Origin: Ruminococcus sp.
Lineage (GTDB): Bacteria > Bacillota > Clostridia > Oscillospirales > Ruminococcaceae
Reading direction: 5' to 3'
Length of the DNA: 64,000 nt
NCBI GenBank assembly: GCA_014799805.1
Contig: JAAVHJ010000076.1
Location: 62,001-126,000 of the forward strand
Below are positions 10,194-18,452 of this stretch, piece after piece. A program made the translations under genes and the position numbers. The notes beneath the pieces are model-generated. The model did not search any database and had not been told where the DNA came from. It saw nothing but the letters and a program-made list of their open reading frames with translations. Position 1 is the stretch's first letter, and every line of letters begins with the position of its first letter.

Positions 10194-10742
10194 TTGACAG
10201 ATGCGGAATTTGAAACCGCTGTCGAAAAAATCAGAAATGGAGATAAAACAGGCTTGCGTGATATTTACGATGCGTACGGCGATAAAATCTACAGACTGTT
10301 TTTGAATCGCATTCATAATCATCAGGACGCTGAGGATTTGACTTCTGATTTTTTCTTAAAAATTTGGGAATGTGTAAGCTTTTATCAAGCAGGGCAAGGC
10401 CACCGCTGTTGGCTAGCAACAATTGCCAGAAATATGGCAATTGATTATCAGCGGAAAGCTGGAAAGAATATCCCTGTGGAACAAGAAAAAATTGTTAATT
10501 CTAATACATTCACTGAATATACAACAGCGGAAGATATGACAGTTGGAAAATTGCATATGAAACAATTATTAAATTCTCTTTCACAAGAAGAACAGGAAAT
10601 TGTACAAATGCATATTGGAGCAGAGCTGACTTTTCGGGAAATTGCGTCTATTTTAAAGCGACCTCTTGGAACAGTGGCTTGGAAGTACCGGAATGCTATC
10701 GGTAAATTACAAAAACTGGCAAAGGAGGGACAGCTAATATGA
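10194..10742 (+). CDS. ECF-type RNA polymerase sigma factor
   Basis: A 182-residue sigma-70 family factor of the extracytoplasmic-function type. Region 2 is visible as DAEDLTSDFFLKIWE with a following aromatic-rich helix, and region 4 as a helix-turn-helix (LTFREIASILKRPLGTVAWK). The start is TTG at 10194, chosen because AGGAGG lies seven bases upstream. It overlaps the next gene (ATGA), which encodes a membrane protein in the usual anti-sigma position. The pair probably senses an envelope signal and controls at least this operon, though I found no convincing ECF promoter upstream. Confidence 0.9.
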   Translation: MTDAEFETAVEKIRNGDKTGLRDIYDAYGDKIYRLFLNRIHNHQDAEDLTSDFFLKIWECVSFYQAGQGHRCWLATIARNMAIDYQRKAGKNIPVEQEKIVNSNTFTEYTTAEDMTVGKLHMKQLLNSLSQEEQEIVQMHIGAELTFREIASILKRPLGTVAWKYRNAIGKLQKLAKEGQLI

Positions 10743-11593
10743 CAAGAAAAGAAATAGAAAAGCGGTGTCGGGAAGAAATGCAAGAACATATTCCAGACAA
10801 AGAAGCCCTTTGGCAGAAAATTGAATCTGGTTTACCAGAAAAACCAAATTTGCAACCCCAAAAGCCTAATATTAAGCTAACGTCTATGCGAAATGTGATG
10901 AAAGCCGTTGCATGTTTTTTAATAATTATAGGCGGATTGCGAATCTGGAGTAACATAACAAAATTGGAAATAAACAAAAATGATAATTCCAGTTATGCAA
11001 GTGAAGATGATAATGCTGATTCTGATGATAGTGTAAAAACAGATAATATACCAGAACAAAATATAATATATTATAAAGATTTGGCTGTGCCTATGAATCA
11101 GGATTTAAAAAATTCTATTGATTTGTCTAAATTAGGTGTGCAGGACGAATATTTTAACGAATCAGATGTACTTGCCAAAACAGAATTATTTGTTGATGTA
11201 CAAGTATTAAACGGCTTTCAAGAGGAAACAACTGGTGCAATGCAATATATTTTGAAAATTATTGATGTATATGGCGGAAAGCTTGATGAACAAGAATTAA
11301 TTATTATAACAAATTCGGCTTATATTTTAGAAAAAAATCATGAATATCTATTGCCAATTTATCAAGATAATTCTAATTGGGAGCTGTCTTATGCATGTGC
11401 ACCACAGATTGAAAAAACACAAGATAATCAAATTATTTTTCACAACGGTTGGCAAAGTGTCATGTCTGAAACTACAGATTGTGAATCTGTTATGTATGAT
11501 AGTTATGGAAAAGATGATTATTTTTATGACAGAATGTATCTGACAGGAGATACAGCAATTGCAATTTTAGTTCAGAAATGGCAAAATCTATAA
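10739..11593 (+). CDS. Membrane protein in anti-sigma position
   Basis: A 284-residue protein with a short cytoplasmic N-terminus (about 55 residues), one membrane segment (FLIIIGG region) and an acidic extracytoplasmic part. This topology and the four-base overlap with the sigma gene fit an anti-sigma factor. No zinc-binding HxxxCxxC anti-sigma motif is present, so the assignment rests on context and topology. The ribosome binding site AAAGGAGGG lies inside the sigma gene. Confidence 0.65.
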   Translation: MTRKEIEKRCREEMQEHIPDKEALWQKIESGLPEKPNLQPQKPNIKLTSMRNVMKAVACFLIIIGGLRIWSNITKLEINKNDNSSYASEDDNADSDDSVKTDNIPEQNIIYYKDLAVPMNQDLKNSIDLSKLGVQDEYFNESDVLAKTELFVDVQVLNGFQEETTGAMQYILKIIDVYGGKLDEQELIIITNSAYILEKNHEYLLPIYQDNSNWELSYACAPQIEKTQDNQIIFHNGWQSVMSETTDCESVMYDSYGKDDYFYDRMYLTGDTAIAILVQKWQNL

Positions 11594-11611
11594 TTAGGAG
11601 GATTGATTTTT

Positions 11612-13639
11612 ATGAAAAAATTCAGAAAAACAGCATTATTTATGACAGTTGTTTTAACAGCTGTATTTTATGCCTCGTGTGGTGAGGTAAAAAATGATGG
11701 TAGTTATATGAACTATGAAAATTATACATCAAAGCAAATTTATGCTGATAATGATATGGCAGCTGATGAAGATGGTCTTGCTGAAGAAAATATATCTGAT
11801 ATGGAGCTTCAAAATTCAGAAGAATATGCACAGATTATTGAAAATAGTTTTGTGAATACCAGTGAAGAATCTGTTAGTACGTTTTCCATTGATGTTGATA
11901 CAGCATCTTATTCTAATATTAGACGTATGATTCAAAATAATTATACAAGCATTCCAGAAAATGCAGTACGTATTGAAGAAATGATTAATTATTTTAGTTA
12001 TGATTATCCATCTCCAGAAGATAATTCACCATTTTCAGTGACAACAGAATTATACCAATGCCCTTGGAATGAAAATAATCAATTATTTTTGATTGGCTTG
12101 CAAGCTGATAAAATTGAATTGGAACAAAGACCACCAATTAATTTAGTATTTTTAATTGATGTCAGTGGTTCTATGAATGGCGATGATAGACTAGGACTTG
12201 TAAAAAAATCTATTACTATGCTTGCAGAAAATTTAAATGAAAATGATAGAGTTTCTATTGTGACTTATGCAGGACGGGAATCTGTGATATTAGAGGGTGT
12301 TTCAGGAGATGAAACCAAAAAAATTACAAAGGCAATTAATAAATTAACTGCTGGCGGTTCAACTGCTGGTGGTGCAGGCATTATAAAAGCTTATGAAATT
12401 GCTCAGAAATATTTTATAGATGGTGGTAATAATCGTGTATTATTGGCAACAGATGGGGATTTAAATGTTGGGTTATCCAGTGCAGAAGAATTAACGGCTT
12501 TAGTAGAAGAAAAACGAGAATCTGGTGTGAATTTATCTGTTTTAGGCTTTGGTTCAGGCAATTTAAAAGACGCACGTTTAGAGGCTTTAGCAGATAACGG
12601 AAATGGGAATTATGCCTATATTGACAGTGAATTAGAGGCAAAAAAAGTACTTGTAAATGAAATGTGCAGTATGCTTTATACAGTCGCAAAAGATGTGAAA
12701 TTGCAATTAGAATTTGCACCTGAAACTGTACAGAGTTACAGATTAATTGGCTATGAAAATCGAGTGCTTGCCAATGAAGATTTTAATAATGACCAAGTAG
12801 ATGCAGGGGAAATTGGTTCAGGACATTGTGTAACGGCTTTATATGAAATTGTTCCGACTGCATCACAAGAATCAGATAATTTTATGAAATTATCCATGCG
12901 TTATAAAGAACCAAACGGCGACCAGAGTTTATTAAAAGAATATCAAATTACTGTTTCAGGCAGTCAGACAGAACAAATCAGCAAAAATCTTGCATTTGCA
13001 GGAGCTGTTGCAGAATTTGGCATGTTATTAAGAAAAAGTTCTTATGCAGGAACTTCCAGTTATACGGAAATTATGGATTTATTGGGGAAAACAGATGTGC
13101 AAGATGATTATAGAATAGAATTTCAAAATTTAGTAACAAATGCGAAAAATTTTAACATGATTCCAGAATATGTTGACCGTGCAGATATTCCAGTAACAGA
13201 AGCTATCACAGAAGTAATTCCAGAACAGGATAATTATAATGCCATTACAACTGCAAATGATTTTATATTAACAACTTGCTATTTAGGAAATATGGTTGAT
13301 TTACCAGAGGGAAAAAGCTTTGTAGAATGTGCGGAAAAATATTTAAATTTAGATAATAAAATCAAAGATGTTGCTGATAGTGCAGAAGAATATTCCGCAC
13401 AGCAAAACGGAATTTATGTAGATATTTTCTATGATGAAGAAGTCTATGGAAAAGAAGGTAAGAAATTAATTCTTGAATATGAAGAAGAAGTTTATGTATA
13501 TGGCATGTCAATGTTTATAGATGGTGATATCGCACAATTAATTGTTAATATTGACGGCTATCGTCAAGTATATGAATTACCAGAAACGATTAAAAATGAA
13601 TTAAAACATAGAGTGTATTTGCTAGACGAAGAGACTTAA
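11612..13639 (+). CDS. von Willebrand A domain lipoprotein (YfbK-like)
   Basis: A surface lipoprotein of about 675 residues. The start is ATG 11612, ten bases after AGGAGG at 11596-11601; the frame is open to a TTG at 11603 that is too close to that site. A signal peptide ends in a lipobox with Cys at residue 23 (YASC). A YfbK-type N-terminal domain precedes the vWA domain, whose metal site DVSGS lies at 183-187 and is intact. A C-terminal DUF3520-like region follows. Known YfbK-like proteins carry this layout; their function is not settled. Third gene of the sigma/anti-sigma operon, so its expression may depend on that sigma factor. Confidence 0.88.
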   Translation: MKKFRKTALFMTVVLTAVFYASCGEVKNDGSYMNYENYTSKQIYADNDMAADEDGLAEENISDMELQNSEEYAQIIENSFVNTSEESVSTFSIDVDTASYSNIRRMIQNNYTSIPENAVRIEEMINYFSYDYPSPEDNSPFSVTTELYQCPWNENNQLFLIGLQADKIELEQRPPINLVFLIDVSGSMNGDDRLGLVKKSITMLAENLNENDRVSIVTYAGRESVILEGVSGDETKKITKAINKLTAGGSTAGGAGIIKAYEIAQKYFIDGGNNRVLLATDGDLNVGLSSAEELTALVEEKRESGVNLSVLGFGSGNLKDARLEALADNGNGNYAYIDSELEAKKVLVNEMCSMLYTVAKDVKLQLEFAPETVQSYRLIGYENRVLANEDFNNDQVDAGEIGSGHCVTALYEIVPTASQESDNFMKLSMRYKEPNGDQSLLKEYQITVSGSQTEQISKNLAFAGAVAEFGMLLRKSSYAGTSSYTEIMDLLGKTDVQDDYRIEFQNLVTNAKNFNMIPEYVDRADIPVTEAITEVIPEQDNYNAITTANDFILTTCYLGNMVDLPEGKSFVECAEKYLNLDNKIKDVADSAEEYSAQQNGIYVDIFYDEEVYGKEGKKLILEYEEEVYVYGMSMFIDGDIAQLIVNIDGYRQVYELPETIKNELKHRVYLLDEET

Positions 13640-13676
13640 TTAAAAAACAGGGGCGATACTCATATAGAAATTTTTA

Positions 13677-13721
13677 GCCATAGTATTTTTGATTATAAGT
13701 TTAAAATACTATGGCTTTTTT
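13677..13721 (+). terminator. Strong terminator of the sigma/vWA operon
   Basis: A perfect 13-bp stem, arms 13677-13689 and 13703-13715, followed by TTTTTT. Confidence 0.9.
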
Positions 13722-13752
13722 ATATAATATTAGTAAAATAAAGGAGTGATAT

Positions 13753-14046
13753 GTGTTGGCTCGAAAAAAAGCAATTAAAATAGTAATTATTATATTGTTA
13801 TTGTGGATTAGTATCTTTGCTATTGATTGGTTTACAATTGCTTGTCTTGAGCATTCGCCTATATTTTGTATTAAGAACAAGGACAAGACTCACTTTAGTG
13901 GATTGGGGTATTCTTACGATGCATATCCACACCCTATAAGCGGAGAATTTGAATATTGCTTATATGTTTTCGGCTTTGAAACTAAATCAACATTTACAAA
14001 TGAAGTCAGTCCAATAATAAATAGTAACACAAATTCTGATTTATAA
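13753..14046 (+). CDS. Small single-pass membrane protein, unknown
   Basis: About 97 residues with one N-terminal membrane segment (residues about 8-30) and a small outer domain containing CLYVFGFETKS. Start is GTG 13753 or, equally likely, TTG 13756; AAGGAG at 13741-13746 is six or nine bases upstream. It follows directly after the vWA operon terminator. No family recognised. Confidence 0.6.
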   Translation: MLARKKAIKIVIIILLLWISIFAIDWFTIACLEHSPIFCIKNKDKTHFSGLGYSYDAYPHPISGEFEYCLYVFGFETKSTFTNEVSPIINSNTNSDL

Positions 14047-14058
14047 GAATAAACAAAT

Positions 14059-14100
14059 AATTAAAATAAACCCGAAAGCAGTTGAAAAACTACTTGCGGG
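14059..14100 (-). terminator. Terminator for the HAD/hypothetical pair
   Basis: A stem of about 13 bp at 14071-14100 with two mismatches. On the minus strand it is followed by a T-rich tail (14059-14070), so it ends the leftward genes; it also separates them from the small membrane protein gene. Confidence 0.65.
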
Positions 14101-14125
14101 CATTACTTCTATATGAATATCACTC

Positions 14126-14410
14126 TTACCAGCTCCTGTTTTTTGTAGTATTATCATAAATATCAGTCAGCCAATTTAGCAAAGCCTGATGTCCTGATTC
14201 TGATAATTCAAAAGTTTCTGTTTGTTCGATTTCTGCAAGTTCAGAACAAAGAAATCCATGCCAAATTTGAATGATTAAATTTTCTTTTTCAGGTGTAATT
14301 TTAAAATTAAGTGTTTTTTTACTCCCTGTGAAAAAATTCCCTGATTCAAAATAATAAATTCCAGGAATGTCAAATTGATTAAATTTTAATTCTTTTTTGA
14401 GATGTTCCAT
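14126..14410 (-). CDS. Hypothetical protein, 94 residues
   Basis: A short soluble protein with no recognised domain. It lies six bases after the HAD phosphatase gene on the same strand and is probably co-transcribed with it. The sequence has an alternating beta pattern in the middle (LNFKITPEKENLIIQIW) and a C-terminal helix. The ATG start has AGAAAGGAA upstream. Confidence 0.55.
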   Translation of the reverse strand: MEHLKKELKFNQFDIPGIYYFESGNFFTGSKKTLNFKITPEKENLIIQIWHGFLCSELAEIEQTETFELSESGHQALLNWLTDIYDNTTKNRSW

Positions 14411-14416
14411 AGTAAA

Positions 14417-15067
14417 TTAATTCCTTTCTAATAAATCAATTACACAAGATAAATCAGGTACACAAGCATATAGTTTATGTTTTAAATCATCATCAGGTTG
14501 TGATAAATCTGGAATCATAACTGATTTGCAACCTGCTTGAAATGCTGATAAAATGCCATTGGGAGAATCTTCTAAAGCCATGCATTGTGCAGGCAATAAA
14601 TTTAATTCATGACATGCAGTCAAATAAATTTCAGGGTCAGGCTTGCCTTTTTTGACCATATCGCCACAAATAAATTTATCAAAATAATCATAGACTTGCA
14701 CTTGTTTTAAATATAATTCTGTTCGTTTATAGTCAGTTGCTGTTGCAACAGCAATTTGATAATTATTTTCATGTAAATATATTAATAATTTATCTAGTCC
14801 AGATTTTTTTTCAATGCCGTATGTTTCTAAATGCTGTGTTGTTAATTCTCTGCGTCTAGCTCTAATTTGTTCATAATTAAAATTTTTGCCAAAAATCGCC
14901 TGTAATTTTGGCTTTGCATAAATGGCTGATAAACTGCGAATGCCTAACACATGCTCTAATTGCATAGGAAATCCAAATTCTTGACTTGCTTGTATCCAGT
15001 ATTTCGCAAGTAATGTTTCAGTATCCAGCATTAAGCCGTCCATGTCAAAAATAATGCCTTTTATCAT
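14417..15067 (-). CDS. HAD-superfamily phosphatase, beta-phosphoglucomutase-like
   Basis: A soluble hydrolase of 216 residues that probably dephosphorylates a small phosphorylated sugar or related metabolite. Motif I is FDMDGLMLDTE with both aspartates; a Thr motif (ATAT) and Lys motif (KGKPDPEIY) follow, then the acidic motif (ALEDSPNG). These are the four HAD motifs of the DxD/PgmB-like subfamily. The open frame extends to 15199 but the ATG at 15067 has CAGGAG just upstream and gives the typical N-terminus. Downstream of the ClC channel gene on the same strand. Substrate not predictable. Confidence 0.85.
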   Translation of the reverse strand: MIKGIIFDMDGLMLDTETLLAKYWIQASQEFGFPMQLEHVLGIRSLSAIYAKPKLQAIFGKNFNYEQIRARRRELTTQHLETYGIEKKSGLDKLLIYLHENNYQIAVATATDYKRTELYLKQVQVYDYFDKFICGDMVKKGKPDPEIYLTACHELNLLPAQCMALEDSPNGILSAFQAGCKSVMIPDLSQPDDDLKHKLYACVPDLSCVIDLLERN

Positions 15068-15092
15068 GAAAGAATTCTCCTGTTTTAAAATT

Positions 15093-16403
15093 TTACTCTC
15101 TAGTTTTATGGTGGATATGTTCATCTGTGAATTTAGAATAATAAAACTGCTGTTCTTTGTATAAGCCATAATAGCCAGATAATAAATAACTGACTGCAAT
15201 TACAAGTAAACAATATGGCACATAGCTTAATCCAAATAATTCTGCTGAAATAAACAAAGACGCTAGCGGACAATTTGTCACACCACAGAATAACGCTATC
15301 ATGCCAACGCCTGCACATAATGACGGCGATAATCCAGTTATCTGACCAAATAAACAGCCAAACGTTGCACCAACAAAGAATGACGGTACTATCTCACCGC
15401 CTTTGAATCCGCCACCTAATGTAATCGCTGTGAATAGCATTTTTAATAAAAATGCATACCAGATAGTTTCACCTTGAATGGCTTTATGAATCATAGCTCC
15501 ACCTGTGCCGTAAAAATCTGTTGTCTGAAATAGCAAGCCTAATAAAATTAAAATTATACTTGCTATTAAAATTCTCAAATAGGCATTTTTAATAGCATGT
15601 TTCATGAAATATTCTGTTTTATGTAGAATAATGCAAAATAAAATACTTAATCCTGCACAGAATATGCCTAATACTAAAATCTGTAATGCTGTAACAGGTG
15701 AAATTTCTGGAGCTGTACTCACATCATAAGATTCTGTTGGGAGTCCTAATTTTGTTGCAAGATAAGACGCTGTCAAAGATGATACCACACAAGGCACAAG
15801 CGAAGCATATTGCATTGTTCCCACACAGCCGACTTCCATCGCAAAAATTGAAGCAGCAATTGGTGTGCGAAAAATTGCGGAAAACGCTGCACTCATACCA
15901 CTCATAATTAAAATATGTTTATCTTTTTCACGAAGTTTTACAAATCTAGCTAAAATATTTCCTAATCCGCCTCCAAGTTGCAAAGCTGCTCCCTCACGTC
16001 CTGCACTTCCTCCGCAAAAATGTGTAATAATCGTTGAGATAAAAATTAAGGGTGCCATTTGCATCGGGAGCTGTGCCTCTGAACGCAAAGAGGATAATAC
16101 CATATTTGTGCCTTTATCATGTTTATCATGCGTGACACGGTAAAGCCAAATAATTAAAATGCCTCCCAATGGCAATAAGGCATAGCACCAGATATGCGTA
16201 TTTCTGAATTCTGTACTCCAGTTAATACTTTTTACAAATTCAGCTCCGACAAAGCCTAATACTAAGCCTAGTATCACAGCTAATACTATCCAACGGATTA
16301 ATAGTCTGATATGCAACAATGCATGCATTAAGAATCTTAAAAATTTTCCTCGGAAATAATAGAATGTTTCAGAAGTTTTATGCTGAAAAGAAAATTTCGG
16401 CAA
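15093..16403 (-). CDS. ClC-family chloride channel or H+/Cl- antiporter
   Basis: A 436-residue polytopic membrane protein. The chloride-filter and gating motif GGSAGREGAALQ is present, with the gating glutamate in GREG, and the second conserved region GGGFKGGEIVPSF is intact. It most likely moves chloride or fluoride in exchange for protons. The start is TTG at 16403: GAGGTG lies eight bases upstream and the reading begins MPKFSF. The nuclease gene upstream ends only 28 bp away. Confidence 0.88.
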   Translation of the reverse strand: MPKFSFQHKTSETFYYFRGKFLRFLMHALLHIRLLIRWIVLAVILGLVLGFVGAEFVKSINWSTEFRNTHIWCYALLPLGGILIIWLYRVTHDKHDKGTNMVLSSLRSEAQLPMQMAPLIFISTIITHFCGGSAGREGAALQLGGGLGNILARFVKLREKDKHILIMSGMSAAFSAIFRTPIAASIFAMEVGCVGTMQYASLVPCVVSSLTASYLATKLGLPTESYDVSTAPEISPVTALQILVLGIFCAGLSILFCIILHKTEYFMKHAIKNAYLRILIASIILILLGLLFQTTDFYGTGGAMIHKAIQGETIWYAFLLKMLFTAITLGGGFKGGEIVPSFFVGATFGCLFGQITGLSPSLCAGVGMIALFCGVTNCPLASLFISAELFGLSYVPYCLLVIAVSYLLSGYYGLYKEQQFYYSKFTDEHIHHKTRE

Positions 16404-16431
16404 ATCGCAATCACCTCTTTATGATATTACA

Positions 16432-17892
16432 TTAAATTGCAATGCTACTTAAATTCTTATGCCCTGATAATCGCATCACTTCCCTATCATGCAACATTTT
16501 GAAATCCTCAAATCTTGCATGACATTTTTCTATATCAAATGTCTTTAAATCACTATTTACATTCATAATCAGAAAAGCACTATACATATCACGTTGTACT
16601 CGTATTCCGTCAACGGTAGTCCATCTTTGAGAAAGTTTCTTTTTTTGATACGTTCCGTCAACATGATTAAATTGACTAGCTCTTGCTTCAAATGTATTAA
16701 TTTCTACTAGCTCTTTGCCAAAATAGCCCAATTTTCGATGAATAATTTCTAATAACATTGCAGGGGCTTTATTTGCAAGGGATTTTCCGAAACGTTTTTT
16801 GCGTTTGAATTTGCCCTTTGTATTTTTTTCAGTTTTTTTCGCACGTTTTTGTAATCCAGCAAAATTCATTTTTTCCACACAGATTTTATCACCAAGAGAA
16901 ATAATAGCATTTGCTAAACATTCGTGCTGATATTTTCTGACATCAGCTTGTTTGCGATAAATTTCTTTTAGTTGATTTTGACAGTTTAAATAATGATTGG
17001 ATTTTTTCCAAATCACTTTTTGATTGCCCTGTTTCTTAATTGTCCCGTCTGGATTGTAATTTTGCGGATTCATGGCACGTCTGCTTCTATCCATTTTTCT
17101 AAGAATCACACGTTTTTCATTTTCAAGGCGTTGCACTTTGTCGGCAAGTTCTAATATTTTTACGTCAGTCTGGCTTGCAATGGCAATTGTTGATGTGCCA
17201 ATATCAAGCCCAACATCACCCTTTCCGATAGGGTGTTTTGACATGCCTGTTTTTTCATTAATTTTTACAGGGGGATTGCCCTTGAAAACAATTTGAAGAT
17301 AATACTTAAATTTATTACGAATATATTTTCTGATAATTCGGCAATAAGCAATGGGATTCTGTAAGGCTTGCTGTTCATAAGTATTATTATTATCAATTGC
17401 AACTGGAATGTCAAGACCATTCCAAAGAATCCTATCTTTTCTAAAACGAATACCTTGTAAATTTGAATTAGATTCAAGAGAATTTAATTCGCCGTAACGC
17501 TTGTAATGAATTTTTTCACCATTTCCATAAAATAATTTTTCATATGCTTTCCAAACGGAAGCTGCTATTTTCTGTGCTGTTTGGGAATCAATATTTTTTT
17601 TGAAATGTTTCTGCATGTTTTTTACGTCTTTTAAAAATTCTTTCTTTGTCATGCGATATTCTTCACGAATTTCATTAATTTTTTTCCAAATTGGCTTATC
17701 CTTTTTTTCGTTATGTGTTAAATTAGCAATAAGTTCTCTATATCTTTTCGTTTTAATCATCTCGTGATAACGTTTTTGCGTCACATTAGCAATCGCATTA
17801 TAAATCTGTCTGCCTATCTCAAAACGTTTATTTAAAATATGTTCCTGATATATTTCTGTTTTCAAGTGAAGTTGTAATACAAAATACGCCAA
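16432..17892 (-). CDS. TnpB/Cas12-like RuvC nuclease lacking zinc ribbon
   Basis: A 486-residue protein of the IS605 OrfB/TnpB superfamily, ancestor of Cas12 effectors. The RuvC triad is intact: Asp230 (GLDIGTSTIAIAS), Glu340 (ICVEKMNF) and Asp435 (QRDMYSAFLIMN). A Lys/Arg-rich bridge-like segment lies at 346-371. The four-cysteine zinc ribbon that TnpB and Cas12f carry before the last Asp is absent; that stretch (400-434) has no cysteine. TTG start with AGGAGGTG upstream. It is not flanked by a TnpA gene, and no omegaRNA-like end follows its 3' side, where only 28 bp separate it from the channel gene. A CRISPR-like mini-array and a structured leader lie directly upstream on the same strand, so it may be an RNA-guided nuclease. 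A domesticated TnpB is the alternative. Confidence 0.8.
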   Translation of the reverse strand: MAYFVLQLHLKTEIYQEHILNKRFEIGRQIYNAIANVTQKRYHEMIKTKRYRELIANLTHNEKKDKPIWKKINEIREEYRMTKKEFLKDVKNMQKHFKKNIDSQTAQKIAASVWKAYEKLFYGNGEKIHYKRYGELNSLESNSNLQGIRFRKDRILWNGLDIPVAIDNNNTYEQQALQNPIAYCRIIRKYIRNKFKYYLQIVFKGNPPVKINEKTGMSKHPIGKGDVGLDIGTSTIAIASQTDVKILELADKVQRLENEKRVILRKMDRSRRAMNPQNYNPDGTIKKQGNQKVIWKKSNHYLNCQNQLKEIYRKQADVRKYQHECLANAIISLGDKICVEKMNFAGLQKRAKKTEKNTKGKFKRKKRFGKSLANKAPAMLLEIIHRKLGYFGKELVEINTFEARASQFNHVDGTYQKKKLSQRWTTVDGIRVQRDMYSAFLIMNVNSDLKTFDIEKCHARFEDFKMLHDREVMRLSGHKNLSSIAI

Positions 17893-17918
17893 AATAACAC
17901 ACCTCCTAAATTGATACT

Positions 17919-18069
17919 CCTAACACCTACAAGCACGAGGGCGAAACCTTTTACATCAACAGGAGATTTAACATTCCATACTGACACCCACACGTACAAG
18001 GGCGAAACTAGTAATTCCAGAGATACTCAATTTCCCTTCGACTGACACCCACACGTACAAGGGCGAAAC
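17919..18069 (-). CRISPR. CRISPR-like mini-array, 3 repeats and 2 spacers
   Basis: Three 29-bp repeats at 18041-18069, 17980-18008 and 17919-17947, separated by two unrelated 32-bp spacers, give an exact 61-bp period. The first two are identical; the third matches 23 of 29. Read on the minus strand a repeat begins GTTTCGCCC and ends GGGTGTCAGT. The degenerate copy is farthest from the promoter, as expected for the leader-distal end of a CRISPR. The repeat can form a weak hairpin (CCC with GGG around a UACG loop). The nuclease gene starts 27 bp downstream. Size matches type I-E units rather than the longer type V repeats. Confidence 0.75.
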
Positions 18070-18243
18070 CCTCTTTAGTGTATTAAAATATAGGCTATTC
18101 GCCACCTAAAACATATGGTTCTTATGTAGCTAAATTTCCAGATATTCTCGAAAGAATATAAGACTGATTTAGTTCTATAAGAATTTACTGCCAAAGATAC
18201 TGTTGTATCCATTAACGACAGCATTAGGTCGTGTCGAAACCTT
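18070..18243 (-). ncRNA. Structured leader upstream of the mini-array
   Basis: About 174 nt between the predicted transcription start (near 18243) and the first repeat. It holds no gene. On the minus strand it contains a perfect 7-bp hairpin closed by a UUCG loop (18142-18159), a CGACA/TGTCG stem near the 5' end (within 18215-18240) and a GGC/GCC stem near 18092-18102. It begins GTTTCG, the same six bases as the repeat. It could be a CRISPR leader, a tracrRNA-like scaffold or an omegaRNA-like scaffold; complementarity to the repeat is only 5-6 bases in any one place. Confidence 0.45.
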
Positions 18244-18249
18244 AACTTT

Positions 18250-18279
18250 ATTATAGCATAATTTGCATGGATTTGTCAA
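18250..18279 (-). promoter_or_regulatory. Promoter of the mini-array and nuclease
   Basis: On the minus strand TTGACA (18274-18279), 18-bp spacer and TATAAT (18250-18255), both perfect consensus. Confidence 0.8.
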
Positions 18280-18386
18280 ATCTTTTTGAAAATGATTTTA
18301 TTTGTGAAAAAATCGTGTTTTTTCACTTTTTTGAGGTAGAATTTTTCGCATTTTTATCTAATTTGTAAGAATTTGTTGCAGTACTG

Positions 18387-18415
18387 TTTACAGATTGTCA
18401 TTTTTGTGTTATAAT
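18387..18415 (+). promoter_or_regulatory. Promoter of the VanY-like gene
   Basis: TTTACA (18387-18392), 17-bp spacer, TATAAT (18410-18415). The 18280-18386 stretch before it is AT-rich with no feature seen. Confidence 0.75.
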
Positions 18416-18452
18416 TAAACAATAAAGCTCTCACAGAAAGGACATGCAGACA

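Noticed and set aside
13753-14046. Relationship between this small membrane protein and the 34-codon ORF at 25319 (both have a YP..ISGEF pattern)
   Set aside because: Only about seven residues match; too short to claim homology.
17919-18069. Assigning the mini-array and nuclease to a named type V subtype such as V-F or V-U
   Set aside because: Repeat length of 29 bp, missing zinc ribbon and lack of a clear anti-repeat do not fit a subtype I can name from sequence alone.
16432-18280. Complete IS200/IS605 insertion sequence
   Set aside because: There is no TnpA gene, no palindromic ends and no omegaRNA-like end after the nuclease gene, which stops 28 bp before the channel gene.
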